Shown piece after piece: positions 27,299 through 35,910 of a stretch of DNA of 64,000 bases (positions within the stretch are counted from its first letter, which is position 1; every line of letters begins with the position of its first letter). Source of the DNA: Paraglaciecola algarum (GTDB lineage Bacteria > Pseudomonadota > Gammaproteobacteria > Enterobacterales > Alteromonadaceae). The notes below the pieces were generated by a model. That model was not told where the DNA came from, did not search any database, and worked only from the letters and a program-made list of their open reading frames with translations. The stretch is taken from the NCBI RefSeq assembly GCF_021532655.1, contig NZ_JAKGAS010000006.1:245274-309273 (forward strand), in the 5' to 3' direction. A program made the position numbers and the translations under genes.

Positions 27299-28891
27299 TT
27301 AGTAAGTAATTTTTAACACTTGTGCGTGTTTCGATGGAGAGCCTGCTGGTAACGTTACCTTCAAGTTATCATCTGTTTGTACAAATTTAACTTCTGCTTG
27401 ATGACCAATCAAAGCGATATTGCTTATTTTATGCGGATAATTTTTCGCATTTATTGAGTGAATAGTGATTTCCTTACCGTCACCAGGCCAAGCTAACATA
27501 GTGGCATATAGTGTTTCGCCATTTTTAGTAAAACGAATATCGCTACTGTTAAAGTCTTTACGGTTTTTCTCAGCATCATTAGAGTTTTTACCGTCCGGCA
27601 CATAGGTTTCACCTTCACCATACACTTCCCAAGGACGAGTATTGTAAATGGCTTCACCGTTAAGTTTTAACCAAGTGCCTATTTCACTTAATAACTTGAT
27701 TTCTTCTTCAGGAATGGTGCCGTCTGGCTTAGGTCCTATATTCAGTAACAAGGAACCATTTTTACTAATTATATCTATCATGTCGTCAACTAAAGAGTTG
27801 GCGTTACGATATTTATGATTAGTGACATAACCCCATGAAGACGTTGACACAGAAGTATCTGTTTGCCAGAAATGTGGATGAATATTTGTCATGCCACCCC
27901 TTTCAATATCCAGTACAGCTGAACCAGGAATAAAGGAGCGCATTTCATGATGCTCTTTATAGTTTAAAGCTGGCATGTTTTTCCAGTTAATACCTTTGTT
28001 GTAATAATAACCAGTAAAGGTTTCAACGTGTTTGTGGAAAGGTTCTGAAGCCATCCACCAGTCAAACCAAATTAATTCTGGCTCATATTTATCGACAATC
28101 TCTACAGTACGTAGTAACCAATCGTCCATAAATTCTTGGCTAGGTGGTGTTTCGCCAGCTTCAGACGTCTCACGACTGACTGCTGGGCCGTATAGGTCGC
28201 GATATTCATCATTCTGAACATCTGAAGGGGCAGTACGACCACCATCAAAGAACCACCAGTTTTCGGCTCGATGACTAGATAATCCAAAATGAATATCTGT
28301 TTTGCTAGTTGCGTCTTTCAACTCTTGGATAATGTCACGCTTCGGCCCCATTTCCACAGAATCCCAGCGGGTATATGAATTATCGTACATTGAGAATCCA
28401 TCGTGATGCTCAGCCACGGGAACTATGTATTTTGCCCCAGAGTCAGCAATGATCTTTAACCATTCATCAGCATTGAATTTCTCTGCTTTAAACATCGGGA
28501 CGAAGTCTTTGTATCCAAATTCTGTTTGAGCGCCATATTTTTCTTTATGGTGATTATATTCACTATTTTCAGGGTTATACATTTTACGTGGATACCACTC
28601 GCCATTAAAAGCGGGAACAGAATACACCCCCCAATGGATGAATATGCCGAACTTAGCATCTTGATACCAGTCTGGAATCTGGTACTGAGTAAAGGATTCG
28701 AAGTTGGCTTTATATGGCCCTTGATTGGCTACTTGATGAATTTCTGCCAATTTAGCTGCTTTATCGAGCTTTACCGGTGCCGTTTCTTTAGCTAATGGAG
28801 TTGCTGTTTTATCGCCACCGCAACCATAGAGCGTAACTGCGACAGTCAGCGCAGCAAGTGTTTTTATAGACTTAAATTGTATTGGTTTCAT
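27299..28891 (-). CDS. GH29 alpha-L-fucosidase, lipoprotein
   Basis: GH29 enzymes remove alpha-linked L-fucose from glycans such as fucoidan side chains. The 530-residue protein has the family blocks FGIFIHWGVYSVPAFNGEW near residues 82-100, AEHHDGFSMYDN near 159-170, the nucleophile region ELIWFDWWM near 268-276 (Asp in WFDWW) and LLLNIGPKPDGTIP near 376-389. Residues 1-24 are a lipoprotein signal with lipobox LYGC, so it is envelope-anchored. It is transcribed alone with its own terminator. It may supply fucose from algal glycans, but no fucose pathway genes are adjacent; the divergent neighbours are uronate genes. Confidence 0.93.
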   Translation of the reverse strand: MKPIQFKSIKTLAALTVAVTLYGCGGDKTATPLAKETAPVKLDKAAKLAEIHQVANQGPYKANFESFTQYQIPDWYQDAKFGIFIHWGVYSVPAFNGEWYPRKMYNPENSEYNHHKEKYGAQTEFGYKDFVPMFKAEKFNADEWLKIIADSGAKYIVPVAEHHDGFSMYDNSYTRWDSVEMGPKRDIIQELKDATSKTDIHFGLSSHRAENWWFFDGGRTAPSDVQNDEYRDLYGPAVSRETSEAGETPPSQEFMDDWLLRTVEIVDKYEPELIWFDWWMASEPFHKHVETFTGYYYNKGINWKNMPALNYKEHHEMRSFIPGSAVLDIERGGMTNIHPHFWQTDTSVSTSSWGYVTNHKYRNANSLVDDMIDIISKNGSLLLNIGPKPDGTIPEEEIKLLSEIGTWLKLNGEAIYNTRPWEVYGEGETYVPDGKNSNDAEKNRKDFNSSDIRFTKNGETLYATMLAWPGDGKEITIHSINAKNYPHKISNIALIGHQAEVKFVQTDDNLKVTLPAGSPSKHAQVLKITY

Positions 28892-29295
28892 ATGTACTCT
28901 TAATCGTCAGTTAACCTAAATTTAACAGTTACACTATAAAGTTAAACGACATATAATTCCATTGTTTTTTACAGGTAAAAGTAGTAATTTCTATTTGAGT
29001 TTAAATTTCCTTTATATATATAACCCTTAGTTATTTTCGTAATGGGTATTTTAATTGATAAAATTGTTTAAACCGAAATCATTATGCTGGAAAGATATCT
29101 GTAACATTTTATGTTTTGCAATAAGTAAAATTATATTTATATATGACAAATTTAAGAGTATATATAAAATGTACTAATGCTGTTATTAGCTAAGCTGATC
29201 TAATCTTTTTAGGCGACAATGCCTTGTTATCAACCATGTGGCAGTATTCTCAGGGCAACAACTGTTTAATTACTTTTCTAAGGAAAATTTATCCT
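28892..29295. other. AT-rich divergent intergenic region, no clear element
   Basis: About 400 bases separate the divergent fucosidase and uxuB genes. The stretch is very AT-rich with TATATATA runs near 29012-29022 and 29158-29166. It must hold both promoters, but I see no convincing operator, hairpin or small gene. Confidence 0.6.
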
Positions 29296-30771
29296 GTGAT
29301 CCAACTAAATTTAAGCGCATTAAAAACTTTAAAAGCTTCAGGCAAGCAAGTTCCTGATTACCGCATGGGTGCAGATGTTCCAAAAATTGGCATAGTGCAC
29401 ATTGGCCCCGGTGCGTTTTTTAGAGGGCACCAATCTTGGTATACACATACTGCTTTACAAATGGCGGGGGGAGATTGGGGGATTTCCTGTGTATCTATGC
29501 GTTCTCCAGGCGTAGCTGATGCCTTAAATCCCCAAGACGGACTTTATACCGTTGCAGTGTTAGATGCACAAACCTCTTATGAAATCATTGGTTCAATTCA
29601 AGAAGTATTAATAGCCAAGGAGCAATACACAGAATTACAAGCTCGTTTGTCATCAGCTGACACTAAATATGTCACCATGACAATTACCGAAAAAGGCTAT
29701 TGTTTAAATAGCGAAGGTAATTTGGATCTAGACAATGACAACATCAAACAAGATTTAGCCGGAAATCAACAAGCTTGTTCAACCATAGGTGTTTTAGTCG
29801 AAGCCTTGGGTACACGTAAAGCGGCTGGTCTGGAGCCATTTTGTGCCATGAGTTGTGACAATGTTACCGATAATGGTAAAAAATTACGCAATGCACTAAT
29901 ACAATATGCAAAGCAAAAAGATGCGTCCTTAGCCGCTTGGTTAGATGATAAGTTAATATGCCCTTGTTCAATGGTTGATTCAATCACCCCGGCAACAGAT
30001 GATGCACTAAGAGAGCAGGTAAGTTCGGAGTTATTGATTAAAGATAACTGGCCGATAAAGCGAGAGTCATTCGTACAATGGGTCGTTGAAGATTGTTTAC
30101 CAGAGGATAAACCAGCATGGAAAGAAGCTGGCGTGACTTTTACCACTGATGTTGCTGGTTTTGAAAACGCCAAATTGCGTTTATTAAATTGCCCTCACTC
30201 AAGTATGGCCTATTTAGGTGTACTGGCTGATATTGAAACAGTGCATGATGCTATGCAGCAAGAAGGCTTGGTCAGTTTTGTTAAATCTATGATAGAGCAA
30301 GAAATAGTTCCATCTTTTACGCCACCCAAAGAGTTAGATGTAGCTCAGTACAGTGCTGATATTTTGAAGCGTTTCCAGAATCCCGCTATTCGCCATTTAT
30401 TAAGTCAAATTGCTTGGGATGGTTCGCAAAAATTACCTATGCGGATTTTACCTATTATTCAACAAAACATTGTTGATGGAAATCCCATTGCCCAACTAAG
30501 CACTGCGGTAGCGGCTTGGTGTTTGTTTGCTCGTAAACGTTTTATTGAAAAACAGGAACTGGTGGATCCATTAGCAGTAAACATGTTAAGTATAGCGGGT
30601 CAGTGTAATGACGATGCAGAGCATGACGTGAAACTGTTTTTAACAATGGAAGAGGTTTTTGGCAAATCTTTGTCTAAAGACAAGACTTTTATTGGGGCGC
30701 TAACCCAAGCCTATCAAAACTTATTACCAGTACTAACAACTAAAAATATTCCGTGGGGATCATTAAAATAA
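29296..30771 (+). CDS. uxuB: Mannitol dehydrogenase-family oxidoreductase, probable fructuronate reductase
   Basis: The 491-residue protein is a long-chain polyol dehydrogenase with the Rossmann opening VHIGPGAFFRGHQ near residues 35-47, TITEKGYC near 133-140, and the active-site block KLRLLNCPHSSMAYLG near 290-305. Fructuronate reductase (D-fructuronate to D-mannonate) is favoured over mannitol dehydrogenase because the next gene, which overlaps it, is a KDG kinase. The longest frame starts at 29224, but GTG at 29296 has AAGGA about 11 bases upstream and gives the family's normal length. No uxuA or uxaC is in the window. Confidence 0.85.
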   Translation: MIQLNLSALKTLKASGKQVPDYRMGADVPKIGIVHIGPGAFFRGHQSWYTHTALQMAGGDWGISCVSMRSPGVADALNPQDGLYTVAVLDAQTSYEIIGSIQEVLIAKEQYTELQARLSSADTKYVTMTITEKGYCLNSEGNLDLDNDNIKQDLAGNQQACSTIGVLVEALGTRKAAGLEPFCAMSCDNVTDNGKKLRNALIQYAKQKDASLAAWLDDKLICPCSMVDSITPATDDALREQVSSELLIKDNWPIKRESFVQWVVEDCLPEDKPAWKEAGVTFTTDVAGFENAKLRLLNCPHSSMAYLGVLADIETVHDAMQQEGLVSFVKSMIEQEIVPSFTPPKELDVAQYSADILKRFQNPAIRHLLSQIAWDGSQKLPMRILPIIQQNIVDGNPIAQLSTAVAAWCLFARKRFIEKQELVDPLAVNMLSIAGQCNDDAEHDVKLFLTMEEVFGKSLSKDKTFIGALTQAYQNLLPVLTTKNIPWGSLK

Positions 30772-31706
30772 TGTCAAAAAATTTACTCATTCTAGGCGAG
30801 TGTATGATGGAATTAAGTAGTGCCAAGAATGGTGATCTACAACGTTCTTTCGCTGGGGATACATATAATAGTGCGGTTTACGCTAAACGTTGTTTAGCGG
30901 ATAGTAAAATTAGTTTTGTATCTGCAATTGGAACGGATCCCTATAGCCAATTAATGAAGTCTAATTGGCAACAACAGGGCATTGATTGCAGCTTAATCGC
31001 TGAAACCGATCAAGCTGAGGTGGGTATTTACGCAATTCATACAGATAATACTGGAGAAAGAAGTTTTTCCTATTGGCGTAAAGGTTCGGCTGCCAGTCAG
31101 ATGATGTCTTATCTGGATTTAGAAAAAATTAAGACTCAAGCAGCAAACTACCAAATCTTATATTTTAGTGGCATAACTTTAGCGGTTTTACCTGAGCAAG
31201 ATAAAGCTAAGTTTATGGACTTTGTGGCCGAAATGAAAAATTTAGGCTGTAAAATTGCGTTTGATCCGAATTATAGGCCAAGACTATGGGATTCCTTAGA
31301 ACATGCCACTATCTGGATTGAGAAAGCGTATGCTTTGTGTGATCTAATTCTGCCAGGTTTAGAAGATCATCAAGTTATGTTTGGTCATCAAGATCATGAG
31401 CAAATGGTTGCATATTTCAAACAATATTCAACCCAAGAACTGGTGATTAAATGTGGTGGACTCGGCACTTTTGTCTATATAGATTGCCAACTAGATACAC
31501 ATTTGCCTTTTACACCGGCACCAGTGCAAATTGATTCTACAGCGGCTGGAGACTCTTTTGCCGGTACCTACTTAGCCAAACGAATTGATGGTAGTAGCTG
31601 TGAAAGCGCTGTAAAACTTGCAGCCCATGTTGCAGGTCAAGTGGTTCAGCATAAAGGCGCGATTTTAGATAATGAGTTATATCAAAAGTTGTGTGTGATC
31701 ACTTAA
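30771..31706 (+). CDS. kdgK: 2-keto-3-deoxygluconate kinase (PfkB family)
   Basis: KdgK phosphorylates 2-keto-3-deoxygluconate in the uronate pathways. The 311-residue protein has the ribokinase fold with LGECMMELS at the N-terminus, FAGDTYNSAVYAKR near residues 24-37, FDPNYRPRLW near 164-173 and the catalytic STAAGDSFAGTYLA near 257-270 (Asp in GDSF). The start ATG overlaps the uxuB TAA in TAATG, so the two are translationally coupled. A longer frame from 30753 would lie inside uxuB. A strong terminator follows. Confidence 0.9.
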   Translation: MSKNLLILGECMMELSSAKNGDLQRSFAGDTYNSAVYAKRCLADSKISFVSAIGTDPYSQLMKSNWQQQGIDCSLIAETDQAEVGIYAIHTDNTGERSFSYWRKGSAASQMMSYLDLEKIKTQAANYQILYFSGITLAVLPEQDKAKFMDFVAEMKNLGCKIAFDPNYRPRLWDSLEHATIWIEKAYALCDLILPGLEDHQVMFGHQDHEQMVAYFKQYSTQELVIKCGGLGTFVYIDCQLDTHLPFTPAPVQIDSTAAGDSFAGTYLAKRIDGSSCESAVKLAAHVAGQVVQHKGAILDNELYQKLCVIT

Positions 31707-31737
31707 ATCTGTTGTTTGTGATGTAATAGAAGTTAAA

Positions 31738-31763
31738 AAGAGCCCGCATTAATGCGGGTTCTT
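31738..31763. terminator. Bidirectional terminator between kdgK and glpT
   Basis: AAGAGCCCGCATT pairs with AATGCGGGTTCTT, a 13-bp stem with one G-T pair. It is followed by T-rich sequence on the plus strand and preceded by AAAAA (T tract on the minus strand). It serves the convergent kdgK and glpT genes. Confidence 0.85.
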
Positions 31764-31774
31764 TGTTTATTAGT

Positions 31775-33127
31775 TTATGCCACATGTTCTTCATTACTTT
31801 CGTGTGCTACTTCATGTTTTAAGGTCATAGTGATCAGTAATATGGCGAAAACACATCCACCCACTAATAATATAAAACCACCATCCCAGCCAAAGTGATC
31901 AACCGTATACCCCAAAGCAATGTTGGCAATTACCGCTCCGCCCAAATAGCCGAATAAGCCAGTTAATCCCGCAGCCGTTCCAGCTGCTTTTTTTGGCACC
32001 AATTCAAGAGCAAACAAACCAATTAACATGACAGGTCCGTAGATTAAAAAACCGATTGCCATCAAAGCTGCTATATCTATGTATGGATTGCCAGCAGGAT
32101 TAAACCAATAGATTAGAATCGCAATCAATACCAATACCATATATAAAATAGCAGCTGGCGCTCGTCGACCTTTAAACCAAGCGTCACTTATATAACCGCA
32201 TAATAAGGTGCCAGGTATACCAGCCCATTCGTAGAGAAAATATGCCCAAGAACTTTTATTAATGGTGAAATCTTTTACTTCGTATAAGTAAGTTGGTGCC
32301 CAGTCTAAAACACCGTATCGGATCAAATAAACAAATGCATTGGCGACTGCAATGAACCAAAGTAATTTATTGTTAAGAACGTATGTAAAAAATATTTGTT
32401 TAGCGCTAAATTCTACTTCGAAGTTTTTATCATAGTCTTTTGGGTAATCCTTACGGTATTCTTCAATCGAGGGTAAGCCACATGATTGGGGGGTATCCTT
32501 CATAGTTAAAAATATAAAACCAGCGATTAAAGTGGCGACGGCCGCTGGCACATAAAAGGCACTATGCCAATCATTAAACCAAGCCATACCCAGGATAAAT
32601 AAAGGGCCAATTAAGCCTCCGCCAAGATTGTGAGCGATATTCCAGAAAGATACGGTTCTGCCACGTTCGTTACCCGAATACCAATGAACCATAGTCCTGC
32701 CACAGGCTGGCCAGCCCATACCCTGAGCCCAACCGTTTATAAACAAAAGTATAAAAATACTAGCGACACTTTGTGTGGCCCAAGAAGTAAAACCAAAAAG
32801 GAACATTACAGCAGAAGAAACTAATAGCCCTGTCATTAAAAAGTATCTTGGATTACTTCTATCTGACACACTGCCCATTAAAAATTTACTCAAGCCATAA
32901 GCGATTGAAACAGCGGATAGGGCTAGACCTAATTGACCTTTAGTGAATCCTTGCTCTTCTATTAAAAAAGGCATGGCCAATGAAAAGTTTTTACGTACTA
33001 AATAATAACCAGCATAACCGACAAAAATTCCAATAAACACCCGCCAACGAAGACGTTTATAGTCTTGGTCTAGCTTATCTTTAGGTAAACGTTCAATGTG
33101 AGGAGCGGGTTTAAAAATGCCGTACAT
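31775..33127 (-). CDS. glpT: GlpT-like organophosphate:phosphate antiporter (MFS)
   Basis: The 450-residue protein is an inner-membrane MFS transporter of the organophosphate:Pi antiporter group. Similarity to E. coli GlpT (452 residues) is strong along the whole chain: IFKPAPH...[20 protein letters not shown] at the start, [13 protein letters not shown] near 75-87, [14 protein letters not shown] near 137-150, [12 protein letters not shown] near 266-277. Glycerol-3-phosphate is the likely substrate. No glpQ, glpK or glpD is adjacent. ATG at 33127 is preferred to the TTG at 33139 because it matches GlpT's own start. Confidence 0.88.
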   Translation of the reverse strand: MYGIFKPAPHIERLPKDKLDQDYKRLRWRVFIGIFVGYAGYYLVRKNFSLAMPFLIEEQGFTKGQLGLALSAVSIAYGLSKFLMGSVSDRSNPRYFLMTGLLVSSAVMFLFGFTSWATQSVASIFILLFINGWAQGMGWPACGRTMVHWYSGNERGRTVSFWNIAHNLGGGLIGPLFILGMAWFNDWHSAFYVPAAVATLIAGFIFLTMKDTPQSCGLPSIEEYRKDYPKDYDKNFEVEFSAKQIFFTYVLNNKLLWFIAVANAFVYLIRYGVLDWAPTYLYEVKDFTINKSSWAYFLYEWAGIPGTLLCGYISDAWFKGRRAPAAILYMVLVLIAILIYWFNPAGNPYIDIAALMAIGFLIYGPVMLIGLFALELVPKKAAGTAAGLTGLFGYLGGAVIANIALGYTVDHFGWDGGFILLVGGCVFAILLITMTLKHEVAHESNEEHVA

Positions 33128-33366
33128 GTATTTTACCAAATAGTAGTTTGAGCTTTATTACACCAGAATTGTTGACTAAACAGTAGCTTGTTTTTAGCGT
33201 GATTGTTTTTATGGTGTTAACTTGTAAATTTGAACTGCTTAATATCAAAGCTTCTAATTGATTAGTTATTCATCTAGTAAAGTCCATCCAGCAATGATAA
33301 TTTGTAGAGTCAGCCCCTTAGGTTAAGCCTATCTGTTAAAAACATACATTTATAAGCAGTATAAAA

Positions 33367-33996
33367 TTGAAAGATAACGAAGTAAGTATTGGTGCGCAAA
33401 ATCGCAATAAAATTTTAAACGCTGCAGAGAAAGAATTTGCCTTAAATGGCTTTAAAGGTGCTAGAGTCCAATCGGTTGCAGATAGGGCTGGGTTACCCAA
33501 AACCAATGTATTGTATTATTTTAAATCTAAAGAAGTATTATATGTTGCTGTTTTGGACGAAATTTTACGTATCTGGAATGGGCAATTTGACTCAGCTACA
33601 GCTGAGGACGATCCGGCAGCAGTATTAGCGCAATATATAACCGATAAAATGGAAATATCCCGCACACGCCCATACGCCTCTAAAATTTTTGCTTTAGAAA
33701 TCATTAATAATGCGCCTAATTTAGACGAGTTCTATACTGGTCAAATTGAGTGGATGAATGGACGAGTGGCCGTTATTCAAAGCTGGATTGAGGCAGGCAA
33801 AATAAGTGTGAAAGACCCATATTGTCTATTGTTTAATATTTGGGCAACTTCGCAACATTACGCTGATTTCTCTGCGCAAATAACGGTGCTAAAAGGTAAG
33901 AAATTTGATAAGGCTGCTTATAAAAATGCCACGAAAGAGTTAATCTCATTAATTTTAAATGGTTGTGGCTTAACGGTACCCAACGAGTACCGTTAA
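33367..33996 (+). CDS. RutR-like TetR-family regulator
   Basis: The 209-residue protein has an N-terminal TetR helix-turn-helix (about residues 10-58; KTNVLYYFKSKEVLYVAVL) and a C-terminal domain close to E. coli RutR, including IWATSQHYADFSAQI near 157-171. RutR binds uracil or thymine and controls pyrimidine and purine genes. The start is TTG. It is convergent with the NCS2 base permease gene and divergent from glpT. A RutR-like palindrome upstream of the permease, and a weaker one upstream of the TonB receptor, make this protein their likely regulator. Its ligand could be a pyrimidine or a purine base. Confidence 0.88.
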   Translation: MKDNEVSIGAQNRNKILNAAEKEFALNGFKGARVQSVADRAGLPKTNVLYYFKSKEVLYVAVLDEILRIWNGQFDSATAEDDPAAVLAQYITDKMEISRTRPYASKIFALEIINNAPNLDEFYTGQIEWMNGRVAVIQSWIEAGKISVKDPYCLLFNIWATSQHYADFSAQITVLKGKKFDKAAYKNATKELISLILNGCGLTVPNEYR

Positions 33997-34034
33997 ATTT
34001 GGAGTGTCAGAGCTCGATTTATTAACAACTAAGT

Positions 34035-35363
34035 CTACTTGAGATCTAACAAATATCGTAAAACAAACACAGCTGCCATCAGATAGGTAATGACGGTAAC
34101 TTGCTTAAATTTTCCAGTACCAATCTTTATGCCGACATAAGTAATAAACCCTAGTGCGATACCTTCACTGATACTAAAAGTAAGCGGCATAGCTATCAGT
34201 GCTACAGTGGCTGTGGCCAAGGAGGTTAAATCATCAAAGTCTAATTGTTTTATTGAATCCATCATTAAAATTCCCACCATGATTAACGCAGGGGTGGTTG
34301 CCATAAGTGGAATGACTTTCATCACAGGTGTTAAGAACAACGCCAATAAAAAACAAATAGCCACGACCACAGAAGTGAGTCCAGTGCGGCCTCCTGCTGA
34401 TACCCCAGCTGCTGATTCAACATAAGATGTCACAGGTGAGGTTCCAACTGCTGCACCAATCACGCTGGCTGCTGCATCTGCGTTCATAGCTTTACCCATT
34501 TTTGGTAATTTACCGTTTTTATCGAGTAAATTAGCGCGACGTGAGACCCCAATTAAGGTACCTATAGTGTCGAACATGTTAACAAATAATAAAGCAAAAA
34601 TGAGATCCCAAGTTTCAGAGAAATGGCGAATAGGGTACATAATGTCCATAGCCATAAAGGTAGTACTAATACTATCCGGCATACCGACTATGTCACTTGT
34701 GTGTTGTGTAAGGTAACCATCACCTACAGGAATAAAGGTACCTATTATAGTCAACACAATAACGGAAATTAAAATGGCGCCAGTTACCTTCTTAATCACT
34801 AGAACAATTGTCAGTAAAATTCCGATCAGGGCTAACATAGTTGCTGGAGCAGATAAGTCACCTATGGTGACAAATGTCGCTGGGTGATGCACTACTAAGC
34901 CCGCATTTTTGAGGCCAATAAAAGCGATAAACAAGCCAATACCGCATTGCACCCCTATTTTTAGTGCAGCAGGAATGGCTTCAGCAATTTTTGTTCTCAC
35001 ACCAGTAAGGGACAATATTAAAAATATAATGCCATTCCAAAATACAATCCCTAATGCTGCATCCCAAGGGATCTCTCGGGTTAGACAAATAGTAAATGCA
35101 AAAAACGCATTTAACCCCATACCAGGGGCCATAGCTACTGGGTAGTTGGTCATTACAGCCATCAACAAAGTACCTAGACAAGCAGCTATTGCGGTGACGG
35201 TTATTAATCCTTCTATTGGCACACCACCTGCACTTAAAATGCTAGGGTTAACAACCAACACATATGACATGGCAGCAAAGGTGGTTAAACCTGCGATAAA
35301 TTCAGTTTTAAGGTTTGTGCCGTGTTCCTGAAGTTTAAAAATTCGATCTAAAAAGTTGGACAT
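34035..35363 (-). CDS. AzgA-type NCS2 nucleobase permease
   Basis: The 442-residue inner-membrane protein has about 12-14 hydrophobic segments and the AzgA-branch signatures APGMGLNAFFAFTI near residues 78-91 and SPVTSYVESAAGVSAGGRTG near 311-330. This branch carries adenine, guanine and hypoxanthine. Its neighbours (RutR-like regulator, NUP-family lipoprotein, TonB receptor) support uptake of purine bases released in the periplasm. A RutR-like palindrome lies 54-69 bases upstream of the start. It is convergent with the regulator gene, 38 bases apart. Confidence 0.92.
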   Translation of the reverse strand: MSNFLDRIFKLQEHGTNLKTEFIAGLTTFAAMSYVLVVNPSILSAGGVPIEGLITVTAIAACLGTLLMAVMTNYPVAMAPGMGLNAFFAFTICLTREIPWDAALGIVFWNGIIFLILSLTGVRTKIAEAIPAALKIGVQCGIGLFIAFIGLKNAGLVVHHPATFVTIGDLSAPATMLALIGILLTIVLVIKKVTGAILISVIVLTIIGTFIPVGDGYLTQHTSDIVGMPDSISTTFMAMDIMYPIRHFSETWDLIFALLFVNMFDTIGTLIGVSRRANLLDKNGKLPKMGKAMNADAAASVIGAAVGTSPVTSYVESAAGVSAGGRTGLTSVVVAICFLLALFLTPVMKVIPLMATTPALIMVGILMMDSIKQLDFDDLTSLATATVALIAMPLTFSISEGIALGFITYVGIKIGTGKFKQVTVITYLMAAVFVLRYLLDLK

Positions 35364-35416
35364 GCAAAGCTCTTATTTTTGATTTTTATTATTACTGGTT
35401 ACTCACCTGCAAAATC

Positions 35417-35432
35417 TCGACCAATTAGTCAT
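35417..35432. promoter_or_regulatory. RutR-like operator candidate upstream of the base permease
   Basis: TCGACCAATTAGTCAT matches the E. coli RutR consensus TTGACCA-NN-TGGTCAA at 11 of 14 defined positions and is itself a near palindrome (GACCAATTAGTC). It lies between the permease gene and the small secreted-protein gene, in the permease promoter region. Confidence 0.55.
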
Positions 35433-35592
35433 GATTTTGAAATTTGATTTATCAGACTGTCATACCTGACAAATATCGCTAGTTAACCACTTATTTCAGC
35501 TAACTTAGCAAGTTTTACTTTTACTTAAGGCTACTCATTGCACAAAATAAGTGTCTGTTTTGGGTATTCTTGGTGCAAACCTAATGTCTGAC

Positions 35593-35862
35593 TTATTTTG
35601 CTGAAGCTTTAGCAATAACGATTTTTAATGCTTCATCTTTACTAAACCCACTAGTGACTAGCGCTTGGTATAGTTTTCGGTAGTACTCAGCTTGAGCTGC
35701 AACCATCTCAGGAGTGGTAATCGCCTTTAGTTCATCCAGTTTTTGGGCTGATATTTGTTGGTTCACAAAGTCGAAACGTAATGGTTTTTTGTCTTGTGTA
35801 TACGCACTAATACTGATGATGCACAAACATATAAACGTTGTTAATCGCAGAAACCTAGGCAT
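35593..35862 (-). CDS. Small secreted protein of unknown function
   Basis: I do not recognise this 89-residue protein. Residues 1-22 are a signal peptide (ending SAYTQ); the mature part is about 65 residues, helical and charged, with LDELKAITTPEMVAAQAEYY in its middle. It lies 48 bases downstream of the NUP-cupin gene on the same strand, so it is probably the last gene of the TonB receptor/NUP-cupin unit and acts in the periplasm. Confidence 0.65.
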   Translation of the reverse strand: MPRFLRLTTFICLCIISISAYTQDKKPLRFDFVNQQISAQKLDELKAITTPEMVAAQAEYYRKLYQALVTSGFSKDEALKIVIAKASAK

Positions 35863-35910
35863 GTTAACCTCTATATTTTATTTAATGAGTGGCTTATGTT
35901 ACTTTAAAAA

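Noticed and set aside
29766..30173. 135-codon open frame on the minus strand inside uxuB
   Set aside because: It lies wholly antisense to a well-supported conserved gene and resembles no known protein.
33132..33147. Possible third RutR-like site at the glpT start
   Set aside because: Only the left half fits the consensus; the right half matches at 3 of 7 positions.
35364..35592. Purine riboswitch upstream of the NCS2 permease
   Set aside because: I looked for the conserved purine aptamer junction and saw none; the palindrome at 35417 explains regulation better.
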